Source of the DNA: Pseudonocardia sp. ICBG1293
Lineage (GTDB): Bacteria > Actinomycetota > Actinomycetes > Mycobacteriales > Pseudonocardiaceae
Assembly: GCF_020131355.1 (NCBI RefSeq)
Contig: NZ_JAHLEL010000053.1
Location: 62,001-126,000 of the forward strand
Reading direction: 5' to 3'
DNA length: 64,000 nucleotides
How positions within the stretch are numbered: position 1 is the stretch's first letter; each line of letters opens with the position of its first letter. The position numbers and the translations under genes were made by a program. A model generated the notes under the pieces. It was not told where the DNA came from and did no database searches. It saw only the letters and a list, made by a program, of their open reading frames with translations. This document shows, in pieces, positions 7,220 to 15,388 of this stretch.

Positions 7220-8734
7220 TCAGGATCCGCCGAGCGGTACCCGGACCACGGCGACCGTGCCACCGCCGTCCCGGGCCCGCACGTCGATGGTGGCCTCCAG
7301 CTCCGAGGTCAGCAGGGTCCGCACGATCTGCAGCCCCAGCCCCTTGGACTTCTCGAAGTCGAAGTCGGCGGGCATGCCGTGGCCGTCGTCGGCCACCGAC
7401 ACCTCCAGCCGGCTCGCCGAGCGCACCGGGCTGACGACCACCTCCCCCGCCGTGCCGGGGTCGTAGGCGTGCGCCAGCGCGTTGTGGGTCAGCTCGGCCA
7501 GGACCAGCACCAGCGGGGTGGCCTTCGCCGCGGGCAACGCCCCGAACCCGGGGTCGACGCGCACCCGGGAGCGGGACTCGGTCGTCGCCCCGTCGCGGAT
7601 CGCGGGCAGCACCTTGGGCAGCAGCTCGTCGAGCTCCACGACCTCGGCGACGGAGTAGGCCAGCGCCTCGTGGACCAGTGCGATCGAGGTGACCCGGCGG
7701 ACCGACTCCTCCAGTGCCCGGCCGGCCTCCGGGTTCTCACTGCGCCGGGCCTGCATCCGCAGCAGGGCCGCGACCGTCTGCAGGTTGTTCTTCACCCGGT
7801 GGTGGATCTCCCGGATGGTGGCGTCCTTGCTCATCAGCGCCGCGTCCCGGCGACGCAGGTCGGTCACGTCGCGGACCAGCACGAGGGCCCCCGCCGCGTC
7901 GCCGCGGGGGCGCAGCGGCAGCGCGCGCACGAGCATCGTCGCCCGGCGGCCCTTGATCTCCATCCGGGTGGACGGGGCGCCGTCGAGGGCCTCGTTGATC
8001 CGGCCGGCGACGTCCTTCGCGTCGAACGGGTCCAGCACGAGGGCCTTGGTGACCGTCGCGAGGTCGGCGCCTGCGACGTCGCTGGCGTGCCCCATGCGGT
8101 GGTAGGCCGAGAGCGCGTTCGGGCTCGCGTAGGCGACGTTGCCGTGCACGTCCAGACGCACCAGACCGTCCCCGGCCCGCGGGCTGCCCTCGGCCGACCC
8201 GGGCGGACCGGACTGCGGCGGGAACGTCCCGTCGACGATCATCTGGCACAGGTCCGACGCACTGCCCAGGTAGGCGATCTCCAGCGGCGACGGCACCCGG
8301 GGCGTCGACAGGTTCGTGTCCCGCGACAGCACCGCCACGGTGCGCCCCTTGAACCGGACCGGGATGGTCTCCCGGCGGACCGGCACCTCCAGGTGCCAGC
8401 GCGGGTCGTCGTCGCGGCAGATCCGGCCCTCCAGCACCGCCCGGCGCAGCTGCCCGACCTCCACCGGCACGGCCCGGCGGCCGACGACGTCGTCCGGGTG
8501 GGCGGTCGGTGCGGTGGTCGGCCGGGCCTGGGCGACGCACAGGAACTGCGCGGTCGCCGCCCGGGAGGCTCCGCCCGTCCCCGTGTGGAGGTCGTCCAGC
8601 GGCACCCACAGCAGGAAGTCGGCGAAGGACATGTCGGCCAACAACTGCCACTCACCGACCACGCGCTGGAGGTGATCGGCGGTCTCGCCGTCCATCGTCG
8701 TGTGCTCGGCGAGCAGCTCGCTCAGCGTGGTCAC
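7220..8734 (-). CDS. pdtaS: Two-component sensor histidine kinase PdtaS
   Basis: 504 residues, close to the 501 of M. tuberculosis PdtaS. Order: N-terminal GAF-like domain (opening TTLSELLAEHT and SFADFLLWVP as in PdtaS), a PAS domain (about 190-290), then a HisKA_2 kinase core with the phospho-accepting histidine near residue 311 in REIHHRVKNNLQ, N-box ELTHNALAHAY, G1 DDGHGMP and G2 GLGLQIVRTL. No membrane helix, so it is cytosolic. PdtaS phosphorylates the ANTAR antiterminator PdtaR, not seen here. GTG 8734 is chosen because the family begins at this residue. Position opposite whiB1 and next to the sigR-rsrA pair is conserved with mycobacteria. Confidence 0.93.
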   Translation of the reverse strand: MTTLSELLAEHTTMDGETADHLQRVVGEWQLLADMSFADFLLWVPLDDLHTGTGGASRAATAQFLCVAQARPTTAPTAHPDDVVGRRAVPVEVGQLRRAVLEGRICRDDDPRWHLEVPVRRETIPVRFKGRTVAVLSRDTNLSTPRVPSPLEIAYLGSASDLCQMIVDGTFPPQSGPPGSAEGSPRAGDGLVRLDVHGNVAYASPNALSAYHRMGHASDVAGADLATVTKALVLDPFDAKDVAGRINEALDGAPSTRMEIKGRRATMLVRALPLRPRGDAAGALVLVRDVTDLRRRDAALMSKDATIREIHHRVKNNLQTVAALLRMQARRSENPEAGRALEESVRRVTSIALVHEALAYSVAEVVELDELLPKVLPAIRDGATTESRSRVRVDPGFGALPAAKATPLVLVLAELTHNALAHAYDPGTAGEVVVSPVRSASRLEVSVADDGHGMPADFDFEKSKGLGLQIVRTLLTSELEATIDVRARDGGGTVAVVRVPLGGS

Positions 8735-8826
8735 GATCGCCCATCCCACCACATGCGAGAATCGTGCGTACGAAGCTCCCGCGGCAACGCCGCGGAACCG
8801 TGACCCGGACGGGAAGGAGGGTCGAG

Positions 8827-8901
8827 ATGTCCAAGCGTGCACGCAAGCGCCGTGACCGCGCCAAGAAGGGCGCCAACCACGGCAAGAAGCCGAACTGCTG
8901 A
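8827..8901 (+). CDS. Ribosomal protein bL37-like, 24 residues
   Basis: A 24-residue, very basic protein (MSKRARKRRDRAKKG at its start, NHGKKPNC at its end), ATG preceded by AAGGAGGG with 6 nt spacing and followed by a strong terminator, so it is a genuine gene despite its size. The KR-x-RK-x-RDR and ANHGK-x-PN pattern matches the small 50S protein bL37 found in the Mycobacterium smegmatis 70S structure, which lies between subunit rRNA segments. The location between pdtaS and the sigma/anti-sigma pair fits my memory of mycobacterial gene order. The assignment rests on motif similarity; the ending Cys is unlike the mycobacterial Ala. Confidence 0.75.
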   Translation: MSKRARKRRDRAKKGANHGKKPNC

Positions 8902-8915
8902 GCTCGGCGACACCG

Positions 8916-8960
8916 ACGCGAGAGGGCGGGCACCCCGGTGGGGTACCCGCCCTCTCGCGT
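8916..8960. terminator. Bidirectional terminator between the bL37-like gene and rsrA
   Basis: A perfect 15-bp stem, ACGCGAGAGGGCGGG (8916-8930) with its complement at 8946-8960; the 15-nt loop itself contains ACCCC/GGGGT pairing. It sits 14 bp after the small gene and 11 bp after the rsrA stop on the other strand, so it can serve both. Confidence 0.85.
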
Positions 8961-8971
8961 ACGCCGGTCGC

Positions 8972-9358
8972 TCAGCTGCCGGAGCGGTACTCCGTGCGCT
9001 GGTGGGACACCGAGACGCTGGTGCCCTCGGGACCGCTCTCGACGGTCACCTGGGCCTGTTCCAGCACCGCGGAACGGATCTGCGACCGCAGCCGGTCCTT
9101 GAGAGCGGCCGGGGCCGCCTCACCGCCGCACTTGCGGGCCAGCAGTGCCTTGAGCTTCTCGTCGATGCCGTACTCGGCCAGGCACGGGCCGCACTCGTCG
9201 AGGTGCTGCTGGAGCAGGCGGCGCCGCTCCTGGTCGCACTCGTGGTCGAGGAACAGCCACACCTCCGCCAGCACCTCGCTGCATCCGGTGTTCGCGGGCG
9301 GGTCCTGGATCATGGGGTTGCGCTCGAGCGGTGCGCCCGAGCCCTCGGCGGCGCTCAC
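8972..9358 (-). CDS. rsrA: Zinc-containing redox-sensing anti-sigma factor RsrA/RshA
   Basis: 128 residues. The ZAS signature H52-x3-C56-x2-C59 (HLDECGPC) is intact, with C26, H39 and C41 as further candidate ligands, and a C-terminal extension as in RsrA. In the family, disulfide stress oxidises the cysteines, zinc is lost and the partner sigma factor is released. The GTG at 9358 overlaps the stop of sigR (GTGA), so the two proteins are made in coupled amounts. An internal ATG at 9313 is possible but leaves no coupling. Co-transcribed from the SigR-dependent promoter upstream of sigR, giving a self-limiting loop. Confidence 0.93.
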   Translation of the reverse strand: MSAAEGSGAPLERNPMIQDPPANTGCSEVLAEVWLFLDHECDQERRRLLQQHLDECGPCLAEYGIDEKLKALLARKCGGEAAPAALKDRLRSQIRSAVLEQAQVTVESGPEGTSVSVSHQRTEYRSGS

Positions 9359-10083
9359 GATGCCGTCACCTCCCGGTCCCCTGTCCCGTTGGCGGCGCCA
9401 TCGCGGACGAAGCCGCGCTCGCGGGCGACGTCGGTCAGCATGTCGCGCAGCTGACGCCTGCCCCGGTGCAGCCGCGACATCACGGTGCCGATCGGGGTGC
9501 CCATGATCTCGGCGATCTCCTTGTAGGCGAACCCCTCGACGTCGGCGAGGTAGACCGCCATGCGGAAGTCCTCGGGCAGACCCTGCAGGGCCTCCTTGAC
9601 GTCGCTGTCGGGCAGCGCGTCGAGGGCCTCCACCTCGGCCGAGCGCAGGCCGGTCGAGCTGTGCTCACCGGCCTGGGCCAGCTGGTAGTCGGTGATCTCG
9701 TCGGTCGGCGACTGCAGGGGCTGACGCTGCCGCTTGCGGTACCCGTTGATGTAGGTGTTGGTCAGGATCCGGTACAGCCACGCCTTGAGGTTGGTGCCGC
9801 GGCGGAACGACCCGAACGCCGAGTACGCCTTCAGGAAGGTCTCCTGCACCAGGTCCTCGGCGTCGGCCGGGTTCCGGGTCATGCGCAGCGCCGCGCCGTA
9901 GAGCTGGTCGAGCAGCGGCATCGCGTCGCGCTCGAAGCGGGCCGTGCGGTCGGAGACGCTCTCGTCGTCGGGCGCGCGGTTGCCGTCGGCGTCGGCCACA
10001 CCGACCCGGGCGGCGAGCTCCGCGGGATCGGTCCCTGCCGCATCCGTCCCCGGCTGGTCCGGCTGATCCGGCTGTACTGACAA
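9355..10083 (-). CDS. sigR: ECF sigma factor SigR/SigH (thiol-oxidative stress)
   Basis: 242 residues. Sigma region 2 runs from FERDAMPLLDQLYGAALRMT through ADAEDLVQETFLKAY and NLKAWLYRILTNTYIN; region 4 is LPEDFRMAVYLADVEG to GTVMSRLHRGRRQLR. The sequence is close to mycobacterial SigH and Streptomyces SigR, which direct thioredoxin, mycothiol and proteolysis genes. The TTG at 10083 is chosen because GGAGAGGG lies about 6 nt before it and there is no ATG nearby; an upstream GTG in frame could give a longer form as in Streptomyces. The gene is coupled to rsrA and preceded by a SigR-type promoter. Confidence 0.93.
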   Translation of the reverse strand: MSVQPDQPDQPGTDAAGTDPAELAARVGVADADGNRAPDDESVSDRTARFERDAMPLLDQLYGAALRMTRNPADAEDLVQETFLKAYSAFGSFRRGTNLKAWLYRILTNTYINGYRKRQRQPLQSPTDEITDYQLAQAGEHSSTGLRSAEVEALDALPDSDVKEALQGLPEDFRMAVYLADVEGFAYKEIAEIMGTPIGTVMSRLHRGRRQLRDMLTDVARERGFVRDGAANGTGDREVTAS

Positions 10084-10227
10084 AGGTTCCCTCTCCAGTG
10101 ACACGAGTCGCGCACCGGTGCGGGTCACCGGCACGGCGGACGCGTCGGAGGGTACGCGCCCCGGCCGCTCCCGGCCGTCCGGCGGCGCGGCCCCGGGCCT
10201 CTCCATCACTGATGTCGTCACGTACGG

Positions 10228-10257
10228 AACAACGGTGCGCCACCGGAGGGCATTCCC
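10228..10257 (-). promoter_or_regulatory. SigR-type autoregulatory promoter of sigR-rsrA
   Basis: On the minus strand GGGAAT (10257-10252) is followed by exactly 18 bp and GTT (10233-10231), the SigR/SigH consensus GGAAT-N18-GTT. It lies about 150 bp before the sigR start, leaving a leader of roughly 140 nt. A second GGGAAC at 10267-10262 could pair with an alternative -10. Confidence 0.8.
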
Positions 10258-10314
10258 GTAGGTTCCCGTCGGCACCCGGGGCACGGCCCCGGGGACGGGT
10301 ACGGGAGGACGACC

Positions 10315-10791
10315 ATGGCGGGCAGGGGCACCCCGGCGACGGCGCTGCTGGCGAAGCGCGGCGTGGCGCACGAGCTGCACACCTACACCCACCACGACGG
10401 GGCGGGCTACGGCGAGGAGGCCGCCGCCGTCATGGGGCAGGACCCGCGACGGGTGTTCAAGACCCTCGTCGCGCTCGTCGACGGGACCATGACCGTCGGC
10501 GTCGTACCGGTGTCGGCCCAGCTGGACCTCAAGGCGCTGGCCGCCGCCGCGGGCGGGAAGAAGGCCGTCATGGCCGACGTCGCCGACGCCGAGCGGACCA
10601 CCGGCTACGTGGCGGGCGGCATCTCCCCGCTGGGCCAGCGCAAGCGGCTGCCGACCGTGCTGGACGCCTCGGCGCAGGACCACCCGACGGTGTTCTGCTC
10701 CGGCGGACGACGGGGTCTGGAGATCGAGCTCGCCCCGGCGGACCTGGTGGCGCTCACCGGCGCCGTCGTCGCACCCATTGCGACCGGCTGA
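10315..10791 (+). CDS. ybaK: Cys-tRNA(Pro)/Cys-tRNA(Cys) deacylase, YbaK/EbsC family
   Basis: 158 residues spanning the whole YbaK/aminoacyl-tRNA deacylase domain. The catalytic lysine region is DPRRVFKTLVALVDG near residues 42-57, and GGISPLGQRKRLPTVLD and CSGGRRGLEIEL match the YbaK/EbsC group, which hydrolyses mischarged Cys-tRNA(Pro). ATG follows GGGAGGAC with 5 nt spacing. It is divergent from sigR and its promoter must lie in the same 230-bp gap. A ybaK homologue next to sigH is also found in M. tuberculosis, so the pairing is old. Confidence 0.88.
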   Translation: MAGRGTPATALLAKRGVAHELHTYTHHDGAGYGEEAAAVMGQDPRRVFKTLVALVDGTMTVGVVPVSAQLDLKALAAAAGGKKAVMADVADAERTTGYVAGGISPLGQRKRLPTVLDASAQDHPTVFCSGGRRGLEIELAPADLVALTGAVVAPIATG

Positions 10792-10902
10792 CGGTCGGGA
10801 TCCCACGGACGGGGCCGGCTCGGGCCCCGCCCCAGTAGGGTCGATCACCGACGGCAGCCGAGCACCGTCGGCACGGACCGGGACGAGCGGCGGGGAGCAG
10901 AC

Positions 10903-11724
10903 GTGGACCGACCGGCATGGGCGCCCGACGAGGTGGACATGACCAGCCCGAGCGTCGCCCGGGTCTACGACTACTACCTGGGCGGGTCGCACAACTTCGA
11001 GGCCGACCGGGCCTTCGCCGACCGGGTCCTGGAGGCCCTGCCCGAGATGGCGGCGGTCGCGCAGGCCAACCGGGCGTTCCTGCGCCGGGTCGTGCACCGG
11101 CTCTGCGAACACGGGATCCGCCAGTTCCTCGACCTCGGGTCGGGCATCCCGACGGTGGGCAACGTGCACGAGGTCGCGGCGACGGCCTGCGACGACGCGC
11201 GGGTGCTCTACGTCGACAACGACCCGATCGCCGTCGCGCACAGCCGCGCGCTGCTCGACGGCGACCCGTCGACGGCCGTCCTCGCCGCCGACCTGACCGA
11301 CGCGCGACGTGTCCTCGACGACCCGCTGACCCGCAGCCACCTCGACCTGTCCCGGCCGGTGGCCGTGCTGCTGGTGTCCGTGCTGCACTTCGTGCCGGAC
11401 GAGGCGGACCCGGCCGGGATCATCGCCGCCTACGCGGGCGCGACCGGTCCCGGGAGCCACGTCGTCGTCAGCCACGCGAGTGACGAGGGCGGCCTCTCCG
11501 GTGCGAGCCGGGCCCAGAACCTCTACAACAGGGACAGGTCCCCGAACCGGATGCGGATGCGCGACACCGAGGAGGTCGCGGCACTGTTGAGCGACCTGGA
11601 GCTCGTCGAGCCCGGTGTCGTGCGGATCCCGCTCTGGCGCCCGGAGTCCCCGGTGGGACCCGAGGCGCAGCGCTACCCCGGGCTCGCCGCCGTCGCCCGT
11701 CACGCCGGATGGCCCGGCATCTGA
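10903..11724 (+). CDS. SAM-dependent methyltransferase, DUF574 family
   Basis: 273 residues of the actinobacterial S-adenosyl methyltransferase family PF04672. Diagnostic pieces are PSVARVYDYYLGGSHNFEADR at the N-terminus, the SAM-binding FLDLGSGIPTVGNVH near residue 75, YVDNDPIAV, and LLVSVLHFVPD. Substrate unknown; these genes are expanded in Streptomyces, Frankia and Pseudonocardia. GTG preceded by GGGGAGC. It lies 20 bp before the PAS-GGDEF-EAL region and may share its transcript. Confidence 0.85.
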   Translation: MDRPAWAPDEVDMTSPSVARVYDYYLGGSHNFEADRAFADRVLEALPEMAAVAQANRAFLRRVVHRLCEHGIRQFLDLGSGIPTVGNVHEVAATACDDARVLYVDNDPIAVAHSRALLDGDPSTAVLAADLTDARRVLDDPLTRSHLDLSRPVAVLLVSVLHFVPDEADPAGIIAAYAGATGPGSHVVVSHASDEGGLSGASRAQNLYNRDRSPNRMRMRDTEEVAALLSDLELVEPGVVRIPLWRPESPVGPEAQRYPGLAAVARHAGWPGI

Positions 11725-11744
11725 CAGTGGGAGGGAGGGCCGTC

Positions 11745-11926
11745 GTGGCGAAACCCGTCCCCTTCCCGCCCGGTGGGCGGGAGCCGGGACCGGCGGTGCT
11801 GGCCGACGCCTGGGTACGCGCCATCGAGGCCCGCGGCTTCGTCTCCGCCGCCCGCGCCGACCTCCACGCGGTGCTCTCCGGAGCGGCCTGGTGGTTCACC
11901 GCCGTCGTCGACGGGCGGAGGAGGCG
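11745..11926 (+). pseudogene. N-terminal part of the GGDEF-EAL protein in a different frame
   Basis: From the GTG at 11745 (GGGAGGG 7 nt upstream) one frame reads LADAWVRAIEARGFVS and AARADLHAVLSG, the N-terminal region that actinobacterial PAS-GGDEF-EAL proteins carry before GAELVAAHL. That continuation sits in another frame from about 11915 on, so the two parts are joined only by a frameshift near 11900-11925. Either a single-base indel (real or an assembly error) has split one gene of about 735 residues, or the downstream ATG is used independently. Confidence 0.6.
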
Positions 11927-13951
11927 ATGGCCGAGGAGGTCGGCGCCGAGCTGGTCGCCGCCCACCTCACCGACCCGGCCGCCCTGCGCTGCTCGATCGA
12001 CGTGCTGTCCGCGCACTTCGCCGGGACCGTCGGCGACCCGGCCGGGCTGCGTCGCTGGACCACCGCGGTCGGGGCACTGTCGACCGGCTACGCGCGGACG
12101 CTGCGCGACCGCACCCGGCTGGAGCAGGAACGGATCAGCTCCGCCGCGTTCGACGCACGCGCCGCCGCCGAGGACGCCCGCTGGCGGTCCGAGGCCCGCT
12201 ACCGGGTGGTCTTCGAGAGCGCGGTGCTCGGCATCAGCGTCGCCGACATCGAGGGCCGCATCCTGGAGGCCAACCGCACGCTGACCACGATCCTCGGCTA
12301 CGGGCCGGGCGATCTCGTCGGCCGCTCGGTGTTCGAGTTCATCCATCCCGAGGACACCCCGGAGATGTGGCCGCAGATCGAGGCCATGCTCGCCGGGCGG
12401 GTCGGGCACGTCCGCATGGAGAAGTCCTACTTCCGGGCCGACGGCGACCAGGTGTGGACCGAGCTGACCGTGTCGCTGGTCCGTTCCCCCGACGGGGAGC
12501 CCCGCTACCTCGTCGCGATGGTCTCCGACGTCACCGAGCGGCGCCGCCTGCAGTCGCGCCTGCGCCACCAGGCCGAGCACGACCCGCTCACCGGGCTGCC
12601 GAACCGGGCGCTGTTCTTCGCCCGGCTCGAGTCCGCGCTCGCCGGCCCGTACGGGTCACCGGCCCCGGTGGGGGTCTGCTACCTCGACCTGGACGGCTTC
12701 AAGGCCGTCAACGACACCCTCGGCCACGACGCGGGGGACCAGCTCCTGCGGACCGTCGCGCACCGCCTCGACGCCGAGCTCCGCCCGGCCGGGCACACCG
12801 TCGCCCGGATGGGCGGCGACGAGTTCGTGGTGCTCGTGGAGCGGTGCACCGGCGTCGACCAGCTGACCGCGGTCGCCGACCGGGCACTGGCGGTGGTGCG
12901 GCGGCCGGTCCGGGTGCGCGGCCGCGACGTCGTGGTGTCGGCCAGCATCGGGATCGTCGCCCTCCCGTTCCGCGACCCGGCGGGCGCCGCCACCGGCGCG
13001 GACGTGGCCGAACCCGCGGGCGCGGCCACGCTCATGCAGGCCGCGGACACCACGATGTACTGGGCCAAGCGCGACGGCCGGGACCGCATCGCGGTGTTCG
13101 ACCCGGCCCGGCACGCGAACGACGTGCACCTGTTCGAACTGGCCGGCCGGATGCCGGGCGCGCTGGACCGCGGTGAGTTCCACCTGGAGTTCCAGCCGCT
13201 GGTGGCGCTCGACGACGGCGCCGTCGTCGGGGTGGAGGCGCTGGCACGCTGGCGCACCGCGGACGGCGAGCGGCTCGGCCCCGACGTGTTCATCCCGCTG
13301 GCCGAGCAGACCGGTCTGATCGTGCCGCTCGGCCTGCACCTGCTGGAACAGGCCTGCACCGCCGCCCGCTCCTGGGTGGACACGGGTGCCGACCCGGGGC
13401 TGGTGCTCAGCGTGAACGTGGCGGGCCAGCAGCTGCGCAGGCCCGACGCCGTCACCCGGATCGTCGACGTGCTGGAGCGGACCGGGTGGCCGGCGTCGTC
13501 GCTGCAGCTGGAGCTCACCGAGAGCGACCTCATGTCGGCCACCGGGCGCCCGGTCGAGGCGCTGGAGGAGCTGTCGAGGCTCGGGGTGCGCATCGCCATC
13601 GACGACTTCGGCACCGGCTACTCGAACCTGGTCTACCTGCACCGGCTGCCGGTGGACGTGCTCAAGCTGGCCGGGTCGTTCGTCACCGGGCGGGGCGGCC
13701 CCTGTCCCGGTGAGGAGGACCCCGACGACCAGGGCCCGGTGGACGTCGACAGCCCGGTCATCCTCTCGGCGATGATCGAGCTCGCCCACACGCTGGGGCT
13801 GACCGTCGTCGCGGAGTCGGTGGAGACCGGCTGGCAGGCGCGCCGGCTGTACGACCTGGGCTGCGACATCGGCCAGGGCTGGCACCTCGGGTCACCGCGG
13901 CCCGCGGCCGAGCTGGCCGAGCTGCTGCGGGCCGGGCCGGGTGCCCGTTAG
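11927..13951 (+). CDS. PAS-GGDEF-EAL cyclic-di-GMP turnover protein
   Basis: 674 residues from ATG 11927, which has its own GGAGGAGG 2-9 nt upstream. Domains: a helical N-terminal region (1-85), PAS (about 90-205; VVFESAVLGISVADIEGR), GGDEF (about 215-395; intact GGDEF in RMGGDEFVVL), EAL (about 405-670; intact EAL in GVEALARW, plus ELTESDLM, DDFGTGYS and AESVET). The usual LKID-x-SFV reads LKLAGSFV: the lysine is kept and the following aspartate lost. Such proteins make and/or degrade cyclic-di-GMP; both active-site signatures are present, so neither activity can be excluded. No membrane helix. The true N-terminus is probably longer (see the frameshifted segment at 11745). Confidence 0.85.
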   Translation: MAEEVGAELVAAHLTDPAALRCSIDVLSAHFAGTVGDPAGLRRWTTAVGALSTGYARTLRDRTRLEQERISSAAFDARAAAEDARWRSEARYRVVFESAVLGISVADIEGRILEANRTLTTILGYGPGDLVGRSVFEFIHPEDTPEMWPQIEAMLAGRVGHVRMEKSYFRADGDQVWTELTVSLVRSPDGEPRYLVAMVSDVTERRRLQSRLRHQAEHDPLTGLPNRALFFARLESALAGPYGSPAPVGVCYLDLDGFKAVNDTLGHDAGDQLLRTVAHRLDAELRPAGHTVARMGGDEFVVLVERCTGVDQLTAVADRALAVVRRPVRVRGRDVVVSASIGIVALPFRDPAGAATGADVAEPAGAATLMQAADTTMYWAKRDGRDRIAVFDPARHANDVHLFELAGRMPGALDRGEFHLEFQPLVALDDGAVVGVEALARWRTADGERLGPDVFIPLAEQTGLIVPLGLHLLEQACTAARSWVDTGADPGLVLSVNVAGQQLRRPDAVTRIVDVLERTGWPASSLQLELTESDLMSATGRPVEALEELSRLGVRIAIDDFGTGYSNLVYLHRLPVDVLKLAGSFVTGRGGPCPGEEDPDDQGPVDVDSPVILSAMIELAHTLGLTVVAESVETGWQARRLYDLGCDIGQGWHLGSPRPAAELAELLRAGPGAR

Positions 13952-14538
13952 ACGGTGCCGAGCCACTGCCCTACGGTCGCGCCGAGCACGTCGTGCTGCT
14001 TCTTCAGCCCGTGGTCGCCGTCGAGCAGCACCACCCGCCGGCCGGGCCCCTCGGCCGGCACGCCGAACCGGTCGCTGCGACCCTGCACCACGAGCACCGG
14101 CACCCCGGCCCCGTCGAGCTCGGGGGCCCGGGTCCGCTCCGGGCGGCCCGGGGGGTGCAGCGGGAAGGCCAGGCACAGCACCGCGGTCGCCCCGGCCGTC
14201 GTCGCCGTGCGGCACGCGACGCGGGCTCCGGAGCTGCGGCCGCCGACGACCAGCGGGCCGTCGTGGCCGGGCCGCACCGCCGCGACGACGGCGAGCCACG
14301 CCTCGTCGAGGTGCCCGGCCGGGGCGGGCGCCCGCCGGCCCGCGACCCGGTAGGGCTGCTCGACCAGCCCGACGTCGAACCCGGCGGCGGTGCCCGCAGC
14401 GGTGGCGGTGACCAGGTCGGGGGCGTCGATGCCGCCACCCGCGCCGTGCCCGAGCAGCAGCCCGCGCGGGGTGCCCGCCCGGTGCAGGGTCACCCGGGCC
14501 GGGCCGCGCGGGGTGTCGACCTCGCGGGCCGAGGTCAC
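13948..14538 (-). CDS. Alpha/beta hydrolase, KANL3/Tex30-like
   Basis: 196 residues. The fold shows LLLGHGAGGGIDAPDL near the start, the nucleophile elbow GGRSSGAR (serine in G-R-S-S-G), the acidic residue in VVQGRSDRFG and a histidine in GDHGLKK, in the correct order for a Ser-Asp-His triad. The family is widespread and of unknown substrate. GTG at 14538 overlaps the SRAP stop (GTGA), so it is coupled to the SRAP gene; its stop overlaps the end of the convergent GGDEF-EAL gene by 4 bp. Confidence 0.8.
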   Translation of the reverse strand: MTSAREVDTPRGPARVTLHRAGTPRGLLLGHGAGGGIDAPDLVTATAAGTAAGFDVGLVEQPYRVAGRRAPAPAGHLDEAWLAVVAAVRPGHDGPLVVGGRSSGARVACRTATTAGATAVLCLAFPLHPPGRPERTRAPELDGAGVPVLVVQGRSDRFGVPAEGPGRRVVLLDGDHGLKKQHDVLGATVGQWLGTV

Positions 14539-15353
14539 GACAGCAGGTCGAGCTGGATCGGCTCGGTGACCTGGTCGTCGGGGAGCCGGTCGAGCAGCTC
14601 GGGCGCGTTGTTGCGGACGTTGTTGACCTGTGACGACACCGGCCGGATGTCCAGGGTCGAGACGAGCTCCGGCGACGGCGGGACCAGCAGCCGGGCGACC
14701 CCCTCGTCGCCGGTGCCGCGGTCCGGGTCGAGCCAGTCCGACCAGTCGTCGGGGCGCAGCACCAACGGCATCCGGTCGTGCACCTGGGCCAGCGGGCCGA
14801 CCGCCTCGGTGGTGAGCACGCAGGCGGTGACGAGCCCGTCGGGGTACTTCTCGGTCAGCTCGTCGCCCTTCGGGCGCCAGAACTCCCAGATGCCCGCCAT
14901 CGCCATCGTGGCGCCGTCGGCGTAGTGGGTGAAGTAGGGCTGCTTGGTCGGCTTGCCCGTCCCGCCCCGGGACGTCGGGACGGCGTCGTGGCGCTGCCAC
15001 TCGTACCAGCCGTCCATCGGGAACAGGCAGCGCCGCGACGCGGCCGCGCGCCGGAACGCGGGCTTCTCGGTGATCGTCTCGGACCGGGCGTTCACCATCC
15101 GCGCGCCCGCCGAGGGGTCCTTCGCCCAGAACGGCACGAGCCCCCACCGCACGGTGCGCAGCGACCGCTCGGTGGTGTCCCGGTCGGGCTCGCCGCTCCC
15201 GTCACGGGGGTGGCGTTCGACCACCACGGTGATGTCCTTGGTCGGCGCCACGTTGTAGTCCGGACGCTGCGAGGACTCCTGCGTCGCGTCGACCGCGTGG
15301 AACTCGTCGGCCAGGTCCGCGGGGGCCTTGGTGGAGGCGTAACGGCCGCACAT
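14535..15353 (-). CDS. SRAP/YedK abasic-site protein (HMCES-like)
   Basis: 272 residues. The start ATG is fixed at 15353 because the catalytic cysteine must be residue 2 after Met removal: MCGRYAS. Other SRAP hallmarks are DYNVAPTKD, RWGLVPFWAKD, NARSETITEKPAF, RCLFPMDGWYEWQ, and HDRMP with the active-site histidine. These proteins form a thiazolidine crosslink with abasic sites in single-stranded DNA, protecting them at replication forks. A relative (Rv3226c) lies next to aroA in M. tuberculosis, as here. Divergent from aroA by 35 bp; the downstream hydrolase is coupled. Confidence 0.93.
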   Translation of the reverse strand: MCGRYASTKAPADLADEFHAVDATQESSQRPDYNVAPTKDITVVVERHPRDGSGEPDRDTTERSLRTVRWGLVPFWAKDPSAGARMVNARSETITEKPAFRRAAASRRCLFPMDGWYEWQRHDAVPTSRGGTGKPTKQPYFTHYADGATMAMAGIWEFWRPKGDELTEKYPDGLVTACVLTTEAVGPLAQVHDRMPLVLRPDDWSDWLDPDRGTGDEGVARLLVPPSPELVSTLDIRPVSSQVNNVRNNAPELLDRLPDDQVTEPIQLDLLS

Positions 15354-15388
15354 GCATCCCATCCTCCCACGTGGGGAAGGATGGAGGC

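Noticed and set aside
10800..10902. Possible gene between ybaK and the DUF574 gene
   Set aside because: About 100 bp without an open frame with a start signal.
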